DNA of 64,000 nt from assembly GCA_947179155.2 (NCBI GenBank), contig OX359273.1, positions 42,877,023 to 42,941,022 of the forward strand, in the 5' to 3' direction. The DNA comes from Hedera helix. Taxonomy: Eukaryota > Streptophyta > Magnoliopsida > Apiales > Araliaceae. Position 1 is the first letter of the stretch, and each line of letters opens with the position of its first letter. Positions 58,725-64,000 of the stretch are shown piece after piece. The notes under the pieces were generated by a model. That model was given only the letters and a program-made list of their open reading frames with translations. It was not told the DNA's origin and made no database searches. The position numbers and the translations under genes were made by a program.

Positions 58725-61700
58725 TGTAAGACCCCGAATTTTATGAAATACAAAATTTAATTTTTCTTCATATATATTTTTTTTGAAACAGTAAGTGGTT
58801 AAATTAACAAAATTGAAAGTTAAGGATGTTATGTGCAAATTTTATTTTGTCGGACAATATTCGCTTTGTCGGGGAATATTCGTTTGGTCGGGGAATATTC
58901 GTGCCGTACGACGGCGCCGAAATAATAAATTATTGGTGGACCCCACAACGGAATATTTGTCGGATATAGAAAACGACAGAAGTAACCTTTTTAAATAAAA
59001 ATAGTCAACGGAACTGTTAAAATACCGGTGATAAAAGAATAGTAGCATACGGTAGTTTATGGTATTTTCTGTAGCACACGGTACTCTACAGTAACACACG
59101 GTATTGCATAGTGTCTCATATTATTGGTCTGATAATTGACACCGTAACTGTTACGCATCATTTCATCGATAATTGTCACTGCATAATATTTTATATTATC
59201 AATTCAATAATTGTTGTTACACAGTATTTTGCATTATTGATTTAATAATTGTCATTACACTGTATTTTATATCATTGAGTCAATAATTGTTGTTGCACTG
59301 TTTTTAAAATTATTGAACCTAATAATTGTCACAGTAACATATGCACAGTAATTCACATTATTGAATCAATAATTGTCATTACACAGTAACGTAGGCTTTA
59401 TTTTACATTATTGTTATCTCTATTATGATGTTATTTAAACAGTTGTATTTCATTAATTTATTGACTTGATATCTAAGAGCTAACTATACTGTATTTATAA
59501 CAATTAGTCATAATAATTGAATTGATAAAGTTATTTGTTTATAATATAAAGTTAGGTGATTATTAGGTGATATGAAATGAATGGTGTAGATTAAAGTGTG
59601 AATTATTGTTGAATAATTGAATTGATTTGTTTATAATATAAAGTTAGGTGATTATTAGGTGATATGAAATGAATGGTGTAAATTAAAGTGTGAATTATTG
59701 TTGAATAATTAAATTGATTTGTTTATAATATAAAGTTAGGTGATTATTAGGTGATATGAAATGAATGGTGTAGATTAAAGATAATATAATATTTGAAATG
59801 GATGGTGTAGATTAAAAGGTGAACTTTAAATGAATGGTTTAGATTAAATGAATGATAAGATTTTTGGCTATAAATAGAAGCCTTAACTTAAGGATTTTTC
59901 ATAAACTTCCTTACTTGTTCTTTCTTTCTCTCTCTAAATACTTCTTGTGAAAGTTCTCTCTAAGTGTGCTTAAGTCATCTTGAGTATTTGTGAAGATCTA
60001 TAAGTATACGTGTACTGTTCAAGTTAATCAACCTCATTTAAATCAATATCCAGTCACGTGTTACGGTAAGGGATACCATCTTTTTCATCTTCCATTATTC
60101 AAACATACTATGGTAAGGGATTATCATTATTTGATTCTCGATAATAATATTGTTTCTTCCTTACTCATAAGACGTGCCTTTTATTTCCATGTATTAAATT
60201 GTGGGAATAACCTTACGGAGCGGATTGCCGCCTGTTGGTGAATAACCTTTCGTATTCATTCATTATTAATCTCTGAGAATAACCTTACGGAGCGGATTGC
60301 CGCCTGTTGGTGAATAACCTTTCGTATTCATTTATTATTAATCTCTGAGAATAACCTTACGGAGCGGATTGCCGCCTGTTTGGTGAATAACTCTTTGTAC
60401 TCAAATTCTATTAAATTGTGGGAATAACCTTACGGAGCGGATTGCCGCCTGTTGGTGAATAACCTTTCGTATTCATTCATTATTAATCTCTGAGAATAAC
60501 CTTACGGAGCGGATTGCCGCCTGTTTGGTGAATAACTCTTTGTACTCAAATTCTATTAAATTGTGGGAATAACCTTACGGAGCGGATTGCCGCCTGTTGG
60601 TGAATAACCCTTGTATTAATTTCCTTCACCTTTTGTTAATCAAACCTGCTACGGTAAGGGATATTATTTTCTTTCATACTCCTAAATCGAAATTTATTAT
60701 GGAACTATTGCTTCTATAATTCCTGAAAATATTATATGTTCCATAATAGTTGAACTTCATTATTTCAACTGAACCTTCCTATTTACGTGAACCTTTCTAT
60801 TGAATTGTAACCGTTATTCTGAACTGTGGATCTTGAATTTCACTCCACATCATGTTGACAATTTGGACATTATTTGAATCTGTACAAAGTAAACTTCCGA
60901 TACTTATTGTTATCCTATTTCTTCTGTTCATCATTTATATCATTCTAATCATCCAAAAATCAAGCTGTTGTGAATATCTGTGGCCGGGGGCACAGATGTG
61001 ATATATTTGTTGAACAGATGATAGGTTAAAGGCGATATAATAGGTTAAAGGCGATACATCTGTTCGGTGTCTTTTATGGCACGTGGTGAATGTTCTCTTT
61101 GGCCCGTAGTGCAAAGATGAACTGTCGTTTGGTATGATTATGACCAAAGGCTGAATCTGGTATAATCATGACCGTTGGCGTTATATTGAATGTCTTTGGC
61201 CCGTAGTGCAAAGATGAACTGTTGATCTGCATGATTATGATCAGGAACTGTGAATTTGTATTATCTTGACTAATGATATTTCAGATGATAAAAGTTGATG
61301 ATGTTTTTCCTAAAAAGAGAACCGAGTGGACATTATAGTCTGCATTATTCTTCTATTAGATTACTCATTCCGCTGCTATTATTGATCTGAACGTTGTTTA
61401 AGAATTTAACTGCAGTTTTTGATATAAACCTTGTAGTCTATTGTATTCTATCAAGAACTCAGCTGTTGAAGACTAATGATAATTTATTCGTCATTATCTT
61501 AGTCATGATATTCTTTACTGGGCTATTTGAGCTCACCCTTTCTTTTGTTCCATTGTTTTTCAACAGGAGATGAAAACATAACAGGGTCTAGCCGGGGAAT
61601 GGAGTGAGGGTCCGAGGAATAGTTATCATAGTCTTCACGTTTTGTAAAATAGTGTGGCAATAATAGTGAAGACTTAGTTATGTATTATTATACACTGTAT

Positions 61701-61792
61701 TGTTGTACGTTGTGCTTTGTTGTAATAATTTTGTTGTAGTCTTTTGACGACTCAAGTTTGGGCTGTGTGGGCCCAGATTTGGGGGCGTCACA
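58725..61792 (+). repeat. 5' LTR of the plus-strand element (3068 bp)
   Basis: Related to the two minus-strand LTRs but older in divergence: it lacks about 600 bp, including the 41-bp repeat array, and replaces it with a different stretch at about 59950-60060. It keeps the 92-bp repeat, the palindromic array, six copies of the GGATTGCCGCC half-unit and a TATA box at 59868-59877. Confidence 0.93.
59868..59877 (+). promoter_or_regulatory. LTR TATA box
   Basis: CTATAAATAG in GGCTATAAATAGAAGCC, identical to the boxes in the minus-strand LTRs. Transcription would begin about 30 bases later, leaving a leader of some 2 kb before gag. Confidence 0.6.
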
Positions 61793-61794
61793 GT

Positions 61795-61812
61795 TGGCAT
61801 CAGAGCTTAGGG
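61795..61812 (+). other. Primer-binding site
   Basis: TGGCATCAGAGCTTAGGG two bases after the LTR end. The first bases match the complement of the 3' end of plant initiator-methionine tRNA with one mismatch (the usual form is TGGTATCAGAGC). Confidence 0.8.
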
Positions 61813-61992
61813 ATATGATCTTTAATGGAGATCTGGGGTTAGAACTAGTAGGGGAGAGACGAATAGAATCAGTCACTAGTGTGTCCTACCTAAAATAGAT
61901 TTTATTATCTAATGAGTCGATTTGAATGTAGGAACATGAAGTGATGAGTCAGTTTATTTGAACTAACATTTATTTTGTGACCACAGTTTAGT

Positions 61993-64000
61993 ATGGCATC
62001 TGGAAATCAAGAGGTTAACTATGGAATGCCTGAAGCAAATGTAGCCGAGAATCAAGAGGCCCCAAACAATCCTCCTGCCAACTCAGGAAATAATGTTCCT
62101 GATAACATGATGAACGATGGATTCTTTAGGAATTTCATGCAGTTCATACAGAATCAAGGAAGAGGAAATCCAGTCAATAATAACGGTAGAAACGCTGGCA
62201 ATTTGAGGATGGTCACTGTTAAGCAATTTAAAGAATTAGGACCACCTGAATTCCACGGGAAGCATGACCCACTCAAAGCGGAGGCATGACTAAAGCAGAC
62301 GACAAAAATACTTGATGTCTTACAATGCGCTGATGATCAGAAGGTGCCATTTGCCACTTTTATGTTACGAGGTGAGGCGGACCATTGGTGGGAAGCGGTA
62401 AAACGTATCCAACCTTCAGCACTCGAAATGTCTTGGACAGAATTCGAAGAACTGTTTAACGAGAAGTATTTCCCAGAAAGCATCCGCCATATGAAAGAGG
62501 TGGAATTCATTAAGCTGGAGCAGGGAAACATGACAGTCTCCCAATATGAAGCCAAGTTTGCCGAGTTATCTCGCTTTGCCACCCATCTTGTGGATGACGA
62601 AGCACGAATGAGTCGGATGTTCCTAAGAGGTTTGAGATTCAAAATTCGTCAACAACTTAGCTCTCATAAATTTAGTTTGTATTCAGATGTTGTAGATAGG
62701 GCTCAAAGGGTGGAGCAAACAGATGAAACATTGCAGCCAAGAGTTAATGATCAGCATAGAGAAAGGAGTGACAACAACCACAGGAACGAGAACCATCGAG
62801 GAGGTAACCAACACTTCGGTGGTAATTCCATACCAAATAACAGAAGAGGAGAATCTAGTGGGAACAATTTCAAAAGAAAGAGATTCCATAATAATTATGG
62901 AAGGGCACCAGCACCAGTACCAACACCAGCACCGACCCCAGTTTCAAGGGGAGAAGATCGACCACCAGTGAGATGCTATAGGTGTGGTCAGGAAGGTCAC
63001 ATCAGCCCAAACTGTACACTGCAGTCCAAAAAGTGCTACAGTTGTGGGAAAGAGGGTCATCTTGCGCGGTTCTGTCCTGCCACAAAATCAAGTCCAGCTG
63101 CAATGATGATACCAAAAGCTAGCGCGGATAAGGGAAAATCTGTAGTTCAAGGGAGAGCTTTTGTTGTGACATCCCAAATGGCGCGAAACTCGAACGAGGT
63201 GATAACCGGTAAGCTATTCATAAATTCTCGTGAAGTCTACACTTTGTTAGATACTGGCTCTACCCATTCTTTTATCTCACCTGCATGTGCTCAGCGTTTA
63301 AACTTAACTCCTGAAAATTTGGACTTTGACTTATCAGTTGAAACCCCATTAGGAGAAATGACCATTACATCTACTGTCTATAAATCTTGCCTAGTTCAAA
63401 TCAACAACCTCACATTACCTGTTGACCTTATTTCTTTGGAGATGCATGAATTTGATGTGATTTTAGGAATTGATTGGTTGACTACCCATCATGCTAAAAT
63501 TGATTGTTTTCATAAGATTATTAGTTTTCATATTCCTAATCAACCTGTCATGCAAATTCAAGCAACTAAACCATTGAAATCTATAACTGTTATTTCTAGC
63601 CATAAAGCCATTCGTTTATTGAAAAACGGATGTCAAGCCTTTTTAGCTCATGTCACTGATTTGAACAAAAATACGTCAAACTTGAATGATATTCCCATTG
63701 TTAATGAGTTTCCTGACGTTTTTCCTGAAGAACTTCCTGGCTTACCCCCAAACCGTGAAATTGATTTTTATATTGATCTTGAACCCGGTACCAAGCCCAT
63801 TTCCAAAGCTCCCTACCGAATGGCTCCCATTGAACTTCAAGAGTTAAAAGTCCAACTACAGGAATTGTTGGATACCGGTTTCATTCGTCCGAGTGCATCA
63901 CCTTGGGGTGCTCCTGTTCTATTTGTGAAGAAGAAAGACGGGAGTATGAGATTGTGCATTGACTACCGAGAATTGAACCATGTCACCATCAAGAACAGGT
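61993..64000 (+). pseudogene. gag-pol reading frame with one premature stop, 3' truncated by the window
   Basis: The frame starts at 61993 (MASGNQEVNYGMPEA) and stays open to the last base except for TGA at 62287-62289 (codon 99), where a Trp codon is expected in gag. Domains in order: gag capsid-like region (ADHWWEAVKR, then SWTEFEELFNEKYFP), an Arg/Asn-rich stretch, two CCHC zinc knuckles at 62974-63015 and 63034-63075, an aspartic protease with DTGSTHSF (active Asp at 63250), and the N-terminal part of reverse transcriptase ending LFVKKKDGSMRLCIDYR just before the window edge. Gag coats the RNA, protease cuts the polyprotein, and reverse transcriptase copies the RNA in a cytoplasmic particle. 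Apart from the stop, the sequence looks constrained, so damage is recent or slight. Confidence 0.9.

Larger units (their letters stand above)
58725..64000 (+). mobile_element. Ty3/gypsy LTR retrotransposon, 5' part, runs off the window
   Basis: The 5' LTR 58725-61792 (TGTAAGAC to CGTCACA) is followed by a primer-binding site TGGCATCAGAGC at 61795-61806 and by gag, protease and the start of reverse transcriptase. The order protease before reverse transcriptase with CCHC gag fits Ty3/gypsy; LTRs of over 3 kb starting TGTAAGACCCCG suggest the Del/Tekay chromovirus lineage, but the chromodomain lies outside the window. The candidate 5-bp target site is GCAAG at 58720-58724; its partner is beyond 64000. 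It is in the same family as the minus-strand deletion derivative and could supply its proteins if its own frame were intact. Confidence 0.92.

Overview
The window is a piece of a plant nuclear genome, most likely a core eudicot. Genes are broken by GT-AG introns, intergenic DNA is AT-rich, and the gene families (HSP70-16, DTX/MATE, S40/DUF584, Ty3/gypsy with giant LTRs, Stowaway, Tourist and hAT MITEs) are typical of flowering plants. I see no bacterial operon, CRISPR array, rRNA or functional tRNA.

Layout. Positions 1-244 hold the last exon of a chloroplast SufB (ABCI8-like) gene. A small, very basic 105-aa ORF with a TATA box follows at 2007-2324. Positions 3400-12851 carry a complete Hsp110/HSP70-16-type gene with nine coding exons, whose introns contain a Stowaway-like MITE pair, a LINE remnant, a 31-base poly-C run and a 42-bp tandem duplication. 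On the minus strand come a six-exon DTX/MATE transporter (14315-17154), a decayed copy of a GPI-anchored-protein gene of the At1g61900 type (about 23108-27722) with a frameshift, a deletion and a nonsense codon, and an intact single-exon S40/DUF584 senescence regulator (30398-31006). From memory of Arabidopsis, HSP70-16, DTX36/37, the GPI-anchored protein and S40 are neighbours there too (At1g11660-11700 and At1g61890-61930), so the left half looks like a conserved block.

Positions 17160-23000 are gene-poor and packed with small DNA transposons, a tRNA-derived SINE and a non-autonomous hAT element with an 8-bp target duplication. Positions 31200-41000 are AT-rich and mostly empty. A broken hAT transposase (ZMYM1/TTF type) lies at 41213-43635, next to coding-like segments I could not identify. 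A small putatively N-myristoylated protein gene is at 47585-47926.

The right end (49600-64000) is a nest of LTR retrotransposons. A minus-strand element at 50573-58149 consists of two 3.6-3.7 kb LTRs separated by only 282 bp. That interior keeps the primer-binding site, the first gag codons and the polypurine tract and nothing else; the element has a perfect 5-bp target duplication and almost identical LTRs. Only 575 bp away, in head-to-head orientation, a related coding element starts at 58725 (LTR 58725-61792, then gag, protease and reverse transcriptase running off the window). Its reading frame is open apart from one in-frame TGA in gag. The two facing LTRs form a roughly 3-kb inverted repeat. 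This pair, a giant-LTR deletion derivative beside a likely donor of its proteins, is the most interesting thing in the window; I see no new enzymatic system.
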